64,000 nt of DNA from Sphingomonas flavescens (lineage in GTDB: Bacteria > Pseudomonadota > Alphaproteobacteria > Sphingomonadales > Sphingomonadaceae). The notes under the pieces were generated by a model. That model saw nothing but the letters and a program-made list of their open reading frames with translations. It had not been told where the DNA came from and did no database searches. The position numbers and the translations under genes were made by a program. Of the stretch, positions 54,766 to 63,567 are shown piece after piece; position 1 is the first letter of the stretch, and each line of letters begins with the position of its first letter. The stretch is taken from the NCBI RefSeq assembly GCF_030866745.1, contig NZ_CP133016.1:2342001-2406000 (forward strand), in the 5' to 3' direction.

Positions 54766-55533
54766 TTAAGCGGCGGTCCAGCCACCGTCCATGCTGACGT
54801 TCGTCCCCGTCATCGCCGAAGCCTCGTCGCGGCAGAGGAACAGCGCCAATGCGGCGACCTGTTCGGGCGTCACGAACTGCTTGGTCGGCTGAGCCGCCAG
54901 CAGCACGTCGTTCATCACCTGCTCGCGGGTGAGGCCGCGCGTCTTCATCGTGTCGGGGATCTGCGCCTCGACCAGCGGCGTCCAGACATAGCCGGGCGAA
55001 ATGCAATTGGCGGTGATGCCGTCGCGCGCCATCTCCAGCGCGACGCTTTTGGTGAAGCCGGCGATGCCGTGCTTGGCCGCGACGTAGGCGCTCTTGTTGG
55101 GCGAGGCGATCAGGCTATGCGCGCTCGCCGTGTTGATGATCCGCCCCCAGCCCTTGGCCTTCATGCCAGGGACCGCGAGGCGCGTCGTGTGGAACGCCGC
55201 GGTCAGATTGATGGCGATGATCGCGTCCCACTTCTCCGGCGGGAAATCCTGGACCGGCGAGACGTGCTGGATGCCGGCATTGTTGACGAGGATGTCGGGT
55301 CCGCCGAGCTCCGATGCGCAGCGCTCCATCATCCGGGCGATGTCGTCAGCCTTGGACATGTCGGCACCGTCGTGGATCGCGCCGAGCTCTGCGCACTCGC
55401 GGTCGATCGCCGCCTGGTCGCCGAAGCCGTTGATCATGAGCTTCGCGCCTTCCGCCGCGAGCGCTTTGGCGATGGCGAGCCCAATGCCCGAGGTCGATCC
55501 GGTGACGAGTGCGACTTTGCCTTCGAGCAGCAT
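54766..55533 (-). CDS. bdhA: 3-Hydroxybutyrate dehydrogenase, SDR family
   Basis: The 255-residue short-chain dehydrogenase has VALVTGSTSGIGLAIAKAL (cofactor loop), DILVNNAGIQHVSPVQDFPP, the catalytic Tyr-Lys in NKSAYVAAKHGIAGF and the C-terminal SAMTGTNVSMDGGWTA. The segment VEAQIPDTMKTRGLTREQV is characteristic of D-3-hydroxybutyrate dehydrogenases. It would interconvert 3-hydroxybutyrate and acetoacetate. The ATG at 55533 has AAAGGAGA upstream. It is divergent from the metallopeptidase gene. Confidence 0.9.
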   Translation of the reverse strand: MLLEGKVALVTGSTSGIGLAIAKALAAEGAKLMINGFGDQAAIDRECAELGAIHDGADMSKADDIARMMERCASELGGPDILVNNAGIQHVSPVQDFPPEKWDAIIAINLTAAFHTTRLAVPGMKAKGWGRIINTASAHSLIASPNKSAYVAAKHGIAGFTKSVALEMARDGITANCISPGYVWTPLVEAQIPDTMKTRGLTREQVMNDVLLAAQPTKQFVTPEQVAALALFLCRDEASAMTGTNVSMDGGWTAA

Positions 55534-55632
55534 GCGAATGATCTCCTTTGCAGCGATCCCTTGCCGCGATGCCGGTCGATTGCAACCGCCGCCGCGCTTA
55601 AGCATTACGGCTGTGCAACAGGAGGGTTACCC

Positions 55633-56526
55633 ATGCGGCTAGGCGACGGTGGCGACAATTTCGACGATCGCACGGGACAGAGCGGTGGCGGATTTGGACT
55701 GGGTGGCGGCGGCGGCAATGCGCTTGGCTGCCTGCTTCCGCTAGTCGCTAGCCGCTTTGGCATCGTCGGAGTGGTCATCCTCCTGCTCGGCTACTGCGCG
55801 CTGACACAGCTTGGGGGTGGCGGCGGTGGACTGATCCCATCGGGACCGAGCACGACACAAAGCGCTCCGAACGGCCAATCAACGCTGACGCCGGATCAGC
55901 GCCACATCTTGTCCAGCGCGGTCGCATCGACCAATCAAGTGTGGGGCCAACTCTTCCAGCGTGCGGGCGAGCGGTACACGCCGCCGCGGCTGGTTGCGTA
56001 TACGAGCCGTGAGCAAACCGCGTGTGGGATGGGCCAAGCGGCAATGGGTCCATTTTACTGCCCGAATGACCAACGCATCTACATCGATCCGGAATTCTTC
56101 ACGGAGCTAAGTCAACGCTTCGGCGCACCTGGTGACTTCGCGCAATATTATGTCGTTGCTCACGAGGTCGGCCACCACATCCAAAATCTGGAAGGGACGC
56201 TCGACCAGGCGCACAATTCACAGGCGCGCATGAGTGAGGCGCAAGGCAATGCGGAGCAGGTCAAGGTTGAGCTGCAAGCCGACTGCTACGCCGGCGTGTG
56301 GGCCGCAAACGCTAAGGATCCTCAGGGGCAGCGAGCGATCGAACCGGGCGATGTCGAAGAGGGTATGCGTGCCGCCGAAGCGATCGGCGACGATACCTTG
56401 CAAAAGCAGACGCAGGGCGTGGTCGTTCCGGAAAGCTTCACGCACGGCACCTCGGCCCAGCGGATGAATGCCTTACGGACGGGTCTCCAGTCGGGCGACC
56501 CGGCCGCCTGCAAGTTCAACGGCTAA
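55633..56526 (+). CDS. Neutral zinc metallopeptidase (YpfJ-like)
   Basis: The 297-residue protein has a Gly-rich N-terminus, one membrane helix (FGIVGVVILLLGYCAL) and the zinc_peptidase domain with VVAHEVGHHIQNLEGT (HExxH), CYAGVWAANAKD and SFTHGTSAQRMNALR. The family is anchored in the membrane with the domain outside, and its substrates are unknown. The start is ATG at 55633 with GGAGGGTTACCC upstream; the long open frame upstream is a shadow. Its stop overlaps that of the convergent oxidoreductase gene. Confidence 0.9.
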   Translation: MRLGDGGDNFDDRTGQSGGGFGLGGGGGNALGCLLPLVASRFGIVGVVILLLGYCALTQLGGGGGGLIPSGPSTTQSAPNGQSTLTPDQRHILSSAVASTNQVWGQLFQRAGERYTPPRLVAYTSREQTACGMGQAAMGPFYCPNDQRIYIDPEFFTELSQRFGAPGDFAQYYVVAHEVGHHIQNLEGTLDQAHNSQARMSEAQGNAEQVKVELQADCYAGVWAANAKDPQGQRAIEPGDVEEGMRAAEAIGDDTLQKQTQGVVVPESFTHGTSAQRMNALRTGLQSGDPAACKFNG

Positions 56527-57509
56527 AGCCGGACGAGCATCTTTCCGGTGTTCTGGCCTGTGAAGAGGCCAAGAAAGGCGTCGCGCGTACTGTCGAGGCC
56601 GTCCATCACGGTCTCGCGTGACTTGACCGTGCCGTTCGCCACCCACGGGCCCATTTCGGCGTAGAAGTCCGCCATTTTCGGGAAGAAGTCGAAGACTATG
56701 AAGCCTTTCAGCATGATCCGCGCGGCGATGATGCGCTGGATGAAGCGCAAGCTCATCGGCTCGGCGGCGTTGTAGCTGTCGATCATGCCGCAGATCGCGA
56801 AGCGGGCGTTCTGACGCGCCACCGCCAGCGCCGCATCCAGATGGTCCCCGCCAACGTTATCGAAATAGACGTCGATGCCTTCTGGAGCGGCTGCGGCTAG
56901 ACCCTTGAGGACCGAGCCGCCTTTGTAATCGATCACATGATCGGCCCCGAGCGAGCGGACGAACTCGCATTTTTCCGGTCCGCCGGCCGAGCCGATGACG
57001 GTCATGCCCTTCGCCTTGGCAATCTGCACGACCGCGGAGCCCACAGCACCTGCTGCGGCGGAAACGAACACGACGTCACCAGCCTTGGCTGCGGCGGTTT
57101 CGAGCAAGCCGAAATAAGCCGTGGCGCCCGTCACTCCAAGCAGTCCGAGAAACATCTCGGGAGGTGCGCCTAGCTCGGGCAGCTTCTGCGCGGTGCGGGC
57201 ATCGATGACCGCCTCGTCCCGCCAGCCAGCCATGTGCTGAACCAGATCGCCGGCTTTCAGACCGTCTGCCTTGCTGTCGACCACTTCGCCAATCGCGCCG
57301 CCCTCAAGGGGCTCGCCGACCTGAAACGGAGGGACGTAGCTTTTCACGTCGTTCATCCGCCCCCGCATATAAGGATCGACCGACAGCCAGCGGTTGCGCA
57401 CGCGCACCTGGCCTTCGCCGAGTTCGGGTAGCGAGAGGTCCTTCAGCTCGAAATTGTCGGGGGTCGGCATGCCGCTGGGGCGGCTCTTCAGGTGCCAGGC
57501 GCGGGCCAT
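56523..57509 (-). CDS. NADP-dependent MDR oxidoreductase (PTGR/CurA-like)
   Basis: The 328-residue protein lacks zinc ligands and matches the leukotriene B4 12-hydroxydehydrogenase-like branch of the MDR superfamily. It shows VDPYMRGRMNDVKSYVPPF, the cofactor segment FVSAAAGAVGSAVVQIAKA and GIDVYFDNVGGDHLDAAL, and a C-terminal GLFTGQNTGKMLVRL. It should reduce an activated double bond using NADPH. The ATG at 57509 has TGAGGAGA upstream. It is monocistronic, downstream of a minus-strand terminator. Confidence 0.9.
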   Translation of the reverse strand: MARAWHLKSRPSGMPTPDNFELKDLSLPELGEGQVRVRNRWLSVDPYMRGRMNDVKSYVPPFQVGEPLEGGAIGEVVDSKADGLKAGDLVQHMAGWRDEAVIDARTAQKLPELGAPPEMFLGLLGVTGATAYFGLLETAAAKAGDVVFVSAAAGAVGSAVVQIAKAKGMTVIGSAGGPEKCEFVRSLGADHVIDYKGGSVLKGLAAAAPEGIDVYFDNVGGDHLDAALAVARQNARFAICGMIDSYNAAEPMSLRFIQRIIAARIMLKGFIVFDFFPKMADFYAEMGPWVANGTVKSRETVMDGLDSTRDAFLGLFTGQNTGKMLVRL

Positions 57510-57564
57510 CGCTCTTCTCCTCAAGGATCGCGGTCGGCCTTACGGGCTGTACTCCAGATACAAA

Positions 57565-57595
57565 AGACCCGGCGGAAGGGGATGCCGCCGGGTCT
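57565..57595 (-). terminator. Rho-independent terminator (minus strand)
   Basis: An 11-bp inverted repeat (AGACCCGGCGG at 57565-57575 and CCGCCGGGTCT at 57585-57595) is followed on the minus strand by TTTTG. It lies 41 bases after the stop of the SWFGD/DUF2171 gene and separates it from the oxidoreductase gene. Confidence 0.85.
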
Positions 57596-57636
57596 CGTGT
57601 CAGCCCCCGCTGACCGGAGGCTTGCGTGCTACCGGA

Positions 57637-58686
57637 TTAGCGGTAGGTGCCCTCGAAGCTTCGATCGAGAATACGCGGGCCCATCTCGCCCTGGTCGTCA
57701 CGCTCGAACAGCGCGCGGCTACGGCTTTCGTCGCGCCAGTTCTTGCGCGCCTGGTCCGCCGAGCAGTCCAGGATGACGCGATTCTCTTCGATCCGGTCGA
57801 TAGTCGAGCAACTGAGCGAATGGTGAGCTCCGCCGGCGTCCGGGTCGGACTTGGTCAGGATGATGCGATCGCCCGCGACCTTGTCGACCGTGCCGACGTG
57901 CTGATCATCGTTGCCGACGACTTCCATGTGCTCGCGGACTTGACCGAGCAGACCGCGCTTCTGCTGACGAGTTTCGCGCCAGCTGCCGAATTCGCTCTCG
58001 AACTTCGACTGATGCTCGCGGCGATAGTCGTCATAGTCGCGGTCGAGCTCACTCATCTGGCGATCGCGCCAGTTGCGATAGTGCGGGTCCGTATCGCGGT
58101 CATGACGCGAGCGGTCGGACTGGTCCCACGTCCCGGCGCGGCTGGTGTTGCGATAATCGTCGCGGCCCCAGGGGGTGCGGGCGTTGTCGCCGCCAAGATC
58201 ATAGCTGCCGCTGCGCTCAGCGCGATCGAAGTTCCTGTTCGACGAGAACCGGTCGGATTCATATCCGCGGCCGTAATCGCCGGTCATCGGCCGGTAATCG
58301 CGGTCGCGTTCGCCGAAGCGGTCCGAACGATCGTCATCGCGGCCGCGGCTCCACATGCCGCTCAACGAGCCGCGGCCGTAGTCGCGTTCGCTCGAGCCGC
58401 CGCGGGAAAACAGACCGCGGTTCTCGTTCCAGTCGCGACCGCGGTCGCGGTCGCGGTCCTGGCCGCTGAACCCGCGCTCGCGCTGATCGCGCATCTGGTC
58501 TTCGCGGCGGCGGCGTTCGGCATCGTCATCGCCGAACCAGGACGAAATCTCGTCGCCGGCACGTTCGAAAAAGCCGCGCTCATCACGGCGGCCGCTGCGG
58601 TCGTTGCCGCGCCAAGCACGTTCGGAATTGCTGTCGTCTCGCCAGCGCTGGCGGTCGTCGCCGCGGTCGTAACGGTCATAAGCCAT
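57637..58686 (-). CDS. Arg/Asp-rich SWFGD protein with DUF2171 domain
   Basis: The 349-residue protein is full of Arg, Asp, Ser and Gly. A SWFGD motif appears early (EISSWFGDDDAERRRREDQM). A spacer of imperfect RD/RG-rich segments runs to about residue 250. The C-terminal DUF2171 domain, related to PRC-barrels, follows (VREHMEVVGNDDQHVGTVDK, then RIILTKSDPDAGG). It has no signal peptide or membrane segment. Proteins of this type are common in sphingomonads and are suspected stress proteins; the role is unknown. The low-complexity region may be disordered. Confidence 0.85.
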   Translation of the reverse strand: MAYDRYDRGDDRQRWRDDSNSERAWRGNDRSGRRDERGFFERAGDEISSWFGDDDAERRRREDQMRDQRERGFSGQDRDRDRGRDWNENRGLFSRGGSSERDYGRGSLSGMWSRGRDDDRSDRFGERDRDYRPMTGDYGRGYESDRFSSNRNFDRAERSGSYDLGGDNARTPWGRDDYRNTSRAGTWDQSDRSRHDRDTDPHYRNWRDRQMSELDRDYDDYRREHQSKFESEFGSWRETRQQKRGLLGQVREHMEVVGNDDQHVGTVDKVAGDRIILTKSDPDAGGAHHSLSCSTIDRIEENRVILDCSADQARKNWRDESRSRALFERDDQGEMGPRILDRSFEGTYR

Positions 58687-58911
58687 GAAATGTCTCCTGT
58701 ACTCGGACTGGCCGCAGGGGATCGGCCAGGCACAGGTTTTGAAACGAACAGCCGTGGCTCGCCGTTCCTATCGTGACGGCTCGGCAAGGACGCTTATTCG
58801 ATGAGGTGAGGGATGCGCGGGCCAGGCGATTGCAAGGCCGGAAAATCGCGGCTAGGGAGCCGCTTCCTCGCGGGTCCGATCCCATCGGCCCGATGCCAGG
58901 CTGGAAGGCGC

Positions 58912-58987
58912 GGGGCTGTAGCTCAGATGGGAGAGCGCTGCAATCGCACTGCAGAGGTCAGGGGTTCGATTCCCCTCAGCTCCACCA
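58912..58987 (+). tRNA. tRNA-Ala (anticodon CGC)
   Basis: The 76-base cloverleaf is complete. The acceptor stem pairs GGGGCTG with CAGCTCC (one G-T pair), and the D arm begins TAGCTCAGATGGGAGAGC. The anticodon stem CTGCA/TGCAG encloses the loop ATCGCAC with anticodon CGC, reading GCG (Ala). The T arm AGGGG-TTCGATT-CCCCT is perfect, and CCA is encoded at the end. I see no duplicated 3' end that would mark an attachment site. Confidence 0.95.
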
Positions 58988-59198
58988 GCCCATGCTTAGA
59001 CTTAACGGGGGCGCGCCGTGCCCTGGGCCGCCTTTGGCCGAAGAACCTTGGGTTGCGCTAGCCGTGTTGCCGTAACCGCGATGGCGAGAATGGCGTTCAT
59101 TGCCCCGAACTCCTGTGACTCTCGACGCAATTATGCGCCTTCTGGCAGCTGAAGTCACGCTGCGCGCGCGGAGTCGTCCCTGAATGAACCGCTGCGCG

Positions 59199-61784
59199 TT
59201 AGTCCTGGAGTTCCGCCAGATCACTCAATCGGCGGGTCAACGATGCGAGAGTGTACGGTTTCTGCAGCACCGGCCGAGAGCGATGCTTGTCCGGCAACTG
59301 GCTTTGCTCGCCGTAACCGGTGGCAAATATATACGGGATGCCAAGCTCGCTGAGACGGTTCGCGATCGGCACGCTGTCGTGATCGCCAAGATTGATGTCG
59401 AGGATCGCGATGTCCGGGCGCCGCGTCTCGACGGCGGCGATTGCGCCCACCGCTGACGACTCCGTGTGCACCGAAGCCGCACCGAGACGGTCGAGGAGGT
59501 CCTCGGCGTCGAGGGCGATGATGAGACTGTCTTCGACGAGCAGGACGTTCTTGCCGCGAAGCAATGCGCTCACTTCCCGCGCTTCAACCGGCGGCGTGCC
59601 GGGCAGATTGATCTTGTTGCCGGCCGGCGATTTGGTCTGCACGACGTGTTTAGCCGGGATGAGAAAATCGGCACGGAGACCCTCTCGAGCATAATCGACC
59701 TTGGCTGTCCCGCCGAGATCGTAGGGCACGCTATGCTCGATAATGGTCGTGCCGAAACCTTTGCGTTGGGGAGGCCAAACTTCCGGGCCGCCTTGTTCCC
59801 GCCAACAGAAGTCCAGGTCGCCATTCTCCTTGACCGACCATTCAGCCAACGCCTCCCCGCCTGAAACGGATAAGCTGCCATATTTCACGGAATTGGTGAC
59901 GAGTTCATGGACCACGAGAGCGAGGGTCGAATAAGCCTGCGGATTGAGCAGCACAGGCGGCCCATCGAGGATCAGGCGGTCCTTCTGCGTCGTTAAGAAC
60001 GCAGCGGCCTCGGCTTCAAGCAGATTCTTGACCGGTGCGGGACCCCAGTGGTCGTCAGTGATCTGATTGTGCGCGCGCGCCAGTGCGTGGACCCGCCCGT
60101 CGATCACGGCGACGAAATCCTCCACGGTAGTGCCGTCGGCAGGCTTCGACTGGCGGATCAGGCCGCGGATCAGTGACAGGATGTTGCGGACGCGGTGGTT
60201 GAGCTCGGCGATGAGCAATTCCTGCCGGCTGGTCGCTTCGCGCCGGTCGGCATCCGCCTCGTCGGACAACCGCAAGACGACCTCGATCAAGGTCGCGCGC
60301 AACGTCTCAGCCACGCGGATCTCCGAAGCGGAGAAGGGCAGGGACTTGCCCACGACCGTCTCTTTCCACTCCTCGAAGCTCTGGCGAGGACTGAGGCGCG
60401 GGCCGTTGGGGCCGTATTCGACCGGCTTGTGTGGATCGCCGCCCCAGCGGACCGATCGGACGAGTTCCTGCCGAAAGAGGATGACGTAATCGCGTGGCGC
60501 GCGCGAGATTGGAATCGCCAGCACGCCCGCGACGGGCGACTTGTTATTCTCCATTTCCGGCACCAGCGCCGCAATCCGCTCGGTAGCGTAGACGCGCCCG
60601 GCGGCCGTCGCATTTAGCGCTTGCACGATCCGCGCGAATTCGCCGGTCGTGGGAGTGAGGCCGCTGAACGCATAATTGCCGTTGATCCAGACGCCGACAC
60701 CGTCCGCGGGAATTGCACTCGTCAGGATGGAAGACAGCCATTCGGGATCGTTGAGCAGCGTCTCATCCGACGCCACCGCGCCAAGCAGCTGGTCGGAGAT
60801 ATCACGGGCGCGCCGCTCATACTCGACGACCATCTTTCGTTCGCGCGATTCAATCCGAAGTGCGAACATCTGAGCGAACAGCTCGGCGACTGAACGACGT
60901 TCAAAGCTCGGGCAGCGCGGCGCATAATGGTGGCAAGCGATGAGCCCCCACAACTTGCCTTCGACGACAATCGAAATCGACATCGATGCGCGGACGCCCA
61001 TATTGCGCAAATATTCGATGTGGATTCGCGACACCGACCGCAGGACCGACAGCGACAAATCGACTGGCTCGCCCTTTTCGTCCGTCGCAGGAAGGATGGG
61101 CACTGGCACGGCGTCGATATCCGTGATGATGCGCAGCAAGCTTCGAAGATATAGCTCTCGCGCCTGCCGCGGAATGTCTGATGCTGGGTAGTGAAGCCCC
61201 AGGAAACGGCCAATGCCGCCCTTGGCGCTTTCAGCGACGACTTCGCCGGACCCGTCTTCCGAGAAACGATAGACCATGACACGGTCGAAGCCGGTCAGCG
61301 CGCGAATCTGGCGCGCACCTTCGTTGAAAAAGGCGGCCATGTCATCGGCCTGCTCCAGGCGGCCGATCATGCCGCGAACGGTGCCGGTCGCGTCGCCGTA
61401 GTCGTGCTCCGCGCTTTCTTCGGCCTCGAGGATGATGCGCGATCCCGACATGTGCAGCGCGACATCGAACACGCGGTCGTTGTCCTGCAGCGACATCCTG
61501 AACACCCGTTCGAGGGCATCCTTGCCGCGAAGAAGTGCCAGGCGGTTGCGCAGTGTGTGAATGGCGTTTTTGGTGAAGACCTCCGTGGCCGGGCGGCCGA
61601 TCAGCGTCTCTTCATCAATGTCTAGGAATTCCCCGATGTTGGCGGAGACGTTCGAAATCATCCAATCGGCCGTGAGGACGACCAGGAAACCGATTGGCTG
61701 AATTTCACCAAGCTGATGGATCGGCTCGCGATCGCAATTGGTGAGGTCGACATTGCTGTTTTCAACGAGCGCCTTGGTACTCAT
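59199..61784 (-). CDS. Bacteriophytochrome with HWE kinase and receiver domain
   Basis: The 861-residue protein has a PAS domain (about residues 20-120) and a GAF domain (150-300, with LHYPASDIPRQARELYLRS and GLIACHHYAPRCPSFERRS). A PHY-like region (310-490), an HWE kinase and a C-terminal receiver (LLVEDSLIIALDAEDLLD, AILDINLGDHDSVP) follow. Cys17 in TNCDREPIHQLGEIQPIG is the expected biliverdin attachment site. The HWE features are ELNHRVRNILSLIRGLIRQ and FCWREQGG. It should be a red/far-red light sensor whose chromophore comes from the heme oxygenase encoded just upstream on the same strand. Confidence 0.92.
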   Translation of the reverse strand: MSTKALVENSNVDLTNCDREPIHQLGEIQPIGFLVVLTADWMISNVSANIGEFLDIDEETLIGRPATEVFTKNAIHTLRNRLALLRGKDALERVFRMSLQDNDRVFDVALHMSGSRIILEAEESAEHDYGDATGTVRGMIGRLEQADDMAAFFNEGARQIRALTGFDRVMVYRFSEDGSGEVVAESAKGGIGRFLGLHYPASDIPRQARELYLRSLLRIITDIDAVPVPILPATDEKGEPVDLSLSVLRSVSRIHIEYLRNMGVRASMSISIVVEGKLWGLIACHHYAPRCPSFERRSVAELFAQMFALRIESRERKMVVEYERRARDISDQLLGAVASDETLLNDPEWLSSILTSAIPADGVGVWINGNYAFSGLTPTTGEFARIVQALNATAAGRVYATERIAALVPEMENNKSPVAGVLAIPISRAPRDYVILFRQELVRSVRWGGDPHKPVEYGPNGPRLSPRQSFEEWKETVVGKSLPFSASEIRVAETLRATLIEVVLRLSDEADADRREATSRQELLIAELNHRVRNILSLIRGLIRQSKPADGTTVEDFVAVIDGRVHALARAHNQITDDHWGPAPVKNLLEAEAAAFLTTQKDRLILDGPPVLLNPQAYSTLALVVHELVTNSVKYGSLSVSGGEALAEWSVKENGDLDFCWREQGGPEVWPPQRKGFGTTIIEHSVPYDLGGTAKVDYAREGLRADFLIPAKHVVQTKSPAGNKINLPGTPPVEAREVSALLRGKNVLLVEDSLIIALDAEDLLDRLGAASVHTESSAVGAIAAVETRRPDIAILDINLGDHDSVPIANRLSELGIPYIFATGYGEQSQLPDKHRSRPVLQKPYTLASLTRRLSDLAELQD

Positions 61785-62317
61785 CAGATCCCGGCCTCAA
61801 CCGCTACGCTTAAGAACAGGGTGAAGCAGCGACGCGCGGCACTTTCTGCTTCACCGATCAGAGCATCCGAATAGAGGTGCCGGTCCAATGCGGCAACTAC
61901 GGCCGGCCAGGCACCGAGCGTATCCTCGTCCTTGAGGAAATCGGCTGGCATTCCGTCGCCCACCTGCTTCCGCAAAACGCGGCCGCCCAGGCGCGAGCCT
62001 TCAAGAACGTAGGCGGTGCCAAGCAAAGCGGCCACACTTGAAACCGGCGGCGGTTCGCATGGCGAGGGCATTGGCTCGCCAAGGGCCGCGAGGTCGGATT
62101 TTAGTGCCGTCGTGCGTCGTGCGCCTTCCCACCCCTCGATCAAATCACCGAGGCCGCCCGCTGCGAGCGCTGCCTCAATTGGCGGCACGGCGCGCGCCTG
62201 GACGCGGAGGAACTGGCAGTAGTCTTCGCGCCTCCCGAGATCGAGGCGCGACAGACGGTCGTCCAACTCACGGTGAACGTCGTCGGTCGCGGCTTTGAGA
62301 GTGAAGCGAGATTTCAA
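61784..62317 (-). CDS. Biliverdin-producing heme oxygenase
   Basis: The protein of about 177 residues shows the heme oxygenase start LKAATDDVHRELDDRLSR, with the proximal His15, and a distal helix in LLGTAYVLEGSRLGGRVL. It opens the heme ring to biliverdin, the chromophore of the phytochrome encoded next to it (one base shared between stop and start). No ATG is nearby; the TTG at 62317 gives the normal family length. Longer frames upstream run into the PilZ gene on the other strand. Confidence 0.85.
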   Translation of the reverse strand: MKSRFTLKAATDDVHRELDDRLSRLDLGRREDYCQFLRVQARAVPPIEAALAAGGLGDLIEGWEGARRTTALKSDLAALGEPMPSPCEPPPVSSVAALLGTAYVLEGSRLGGRVLRKQVGDGMPADFLKDEDTLGAWPAVVAALDRHLYSDALIGEAESAARRCFTLFLSVAVEAGI

Positions 62318-62492
62318 GGGGCAATAGCTCGGATAATTCTGCAGCCGATACGGTCTCGAATAACTTAAATCAATGCGAATGAAGGGCTTAGGTGGGGTGC
62401 GGTCAGTGTCCCGCTTAAGCACAGCGGCGTCTTTGCGATTGCCTGACCGCGAGACGCGGCCATTGATCGGTGCAATCAGTAGGAGCGTTGCG

Positions 62493-62771
62493 ATGCGGAA
62501 TTTTGGAAAGCGGATCGATGGCATTGGTGGACGCCGGCGGATCAAGCGGCGGCCGGTAAGCATCCAGGCCACCGCATCCAGTGTTGGAGACGCCACGCGC
62601 GGACTGATCATCGAGGACATTTGCCTCAACGGTGCTCGCGTAATGGGCCGCAACTTGCCGCGCGAAGGCGCCGAAATTCTGCTTCGTCGCGGCAGCCAGG
62701 CGTTGCTGGGCGAGGTCGTCTGGGCAGCAGAAGATCGTCGCGGGATCGTATTTAGCGGCGCGCGGCGCTGA
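62493..62771 (+). CDS. PilZ domain protein
   Basis: The 92-residue protein has the PilZ pattern: a basic RRRIKRRPVSIQ, then IEDICLNGARVMGRNLP and GEVVWAAEDRRGIVFS. PilZ domains bind cyclic di-GMP through an RxxxR and a D/NxSxxG motif. Here the second reads DICLNG, with Cys in place of Ser, so binding may be altered. The ATG at 62493 has AGGAG upstream. Longer frames to 62373 lack this signal. It is divergent from the heme oxygenase gene. Confidence 0.8.
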   Translation: MRNFGKRIDGIGGRRRIKRRPVSIQATASSVGDATRGLIIEDICLNGARVMGRNLPREGAEILLRRGSQALLGEVVWAAEDRRGIVFSGARR

Positions 62772-62787
62772 GCCCGGGTCGCGCCAA

Positions 62788-63567
62788 CTAGACGGCGAGA
62801 CCGGTCTTCCAGAGCATGTAGGCGGCAACGAGGAAGATGAGGGCGGCAAAGACGGTCGAAAGGTGACCGCCGCCCGACAGGCGCTTGGCCGCTCGGGTGC
62901 CCGCCATGCTACCGAGGAAACCGCCGGCGATGAACAAGCCTGCGAGGGGCCAGTCGACCAAGCCCGACAGCGCATAATTGGCTGCCGTCGTCAGGCCAAA
63001 AGCCGTGACCGCCACGAGCGATGAGCCGACCGCGTTTAACATTGGCATGCCGGTGGCCGCGATCAGGCCGGGCACGATCAGGAAGCCGCCGCCGATTCCA
63101 AAAAAGCCGGAAAAAAGGCCAGCGCCGAAGCCGAACAGCAAAAGCTTTAGCGCATTGTCGCGCCCGAGGCGCACGCCGGCATTGCCGGTATGCGCGCGGC
63201 GGCGGAGCATCAGCACGCCCACGACGATCATGACCAGTGCAAACAGGAAGAGCAGCTTTTGACCATCGAACGCCTTGCCGAGGGTCGAGCCGATCGCGGC
63301 ACCGACAATCCCCGCGACGGCAAATAACGCCGCGCAGCGCCACTTGACGTTGCCGATCCGGTGGTGACTGACCAGGCCCATCGCTGCGTTGGCAGCCACC
63401 GCGAGCGCGCTGGTGCCAATGGCGACGTGCGGCTGTGGCACGCGAACAAGGTAAACCATCAGCGGCACGGCGAGGATCGATCCGCCTCCGCCGACAAGGC
63501 CGAGAACAAACCCAACCAGCGCGCCGGAAAATGCGCCAAGCAGATACTGAATGGGCTCCAGCGCCAT
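62788..63567 (-). CDS. Sulfite exporter TauE/SafE family protein
   Basis: The 259-residue membrane protein has about eight helices in two repeats, each opening with a Gly-rich motif (FVLGLVGGGGSILAVPLMVY and GLFSGFFGIGGGFLIVPGLI). This is the TauE/SafE permease signature. Members export sulfite, sulfoacetate or other small organic anions. It lies downstream of a DUF442 protein with a TAATG overlap. The substrate is not known. Confidence 0.9.
   Translation of the reverse strand: MALEPIQYLLGAFSGALVGFVLGLVGGGGSILAVPLMVYLVRVPQPHVAIGTSALAVAANAAMGLVSHHRIGNVKWRCAALFAVAGIVGAAIGSTLGKAFDGQKLLFLFALVMIVVGVLMLRRRAHTGNAGVRLGRDNALKLLLFGFGAGLFSGFFGIGGGFLIVPGLIAATGMPMLNAVGSSLVAVTAFGLTTAANYALSGLVDWPLAGLFIAGGFLGSMAGTRAAKRLSGGGHLSTVFAALIFLVAAYMLWKTGLAV

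Noticed and set aside
54664..55632. N-terminal extension of the YpfJ-like metallopeptidase frame
   Set aside because: It is antisense to the 3-hydroxybutyrate dehydrogenase gene. The real start has a clear ribosome binding site at 55633.
57394..58776. Open frame of 460 residues on the plus strand
   Set aside because: Antisense to the SWFGD/DUF2171 gene. The Ala/Val-rich translation is a mirror of the RD-rich codons and has no start signal.
58912..58987. Attachment site of a genomic island at the tRNA-Ala gene
   Set aside because: No integrase follows and no copy of the tRNA 3' end was seen nearby. The island at 29-33 kb is far away.
62318..62653. Upstream extension of the heme oxygenase frame
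   Set aside because: It runs through the PilZ coding region on the other strand, and heme oxygenase similarity begins only near 62317.
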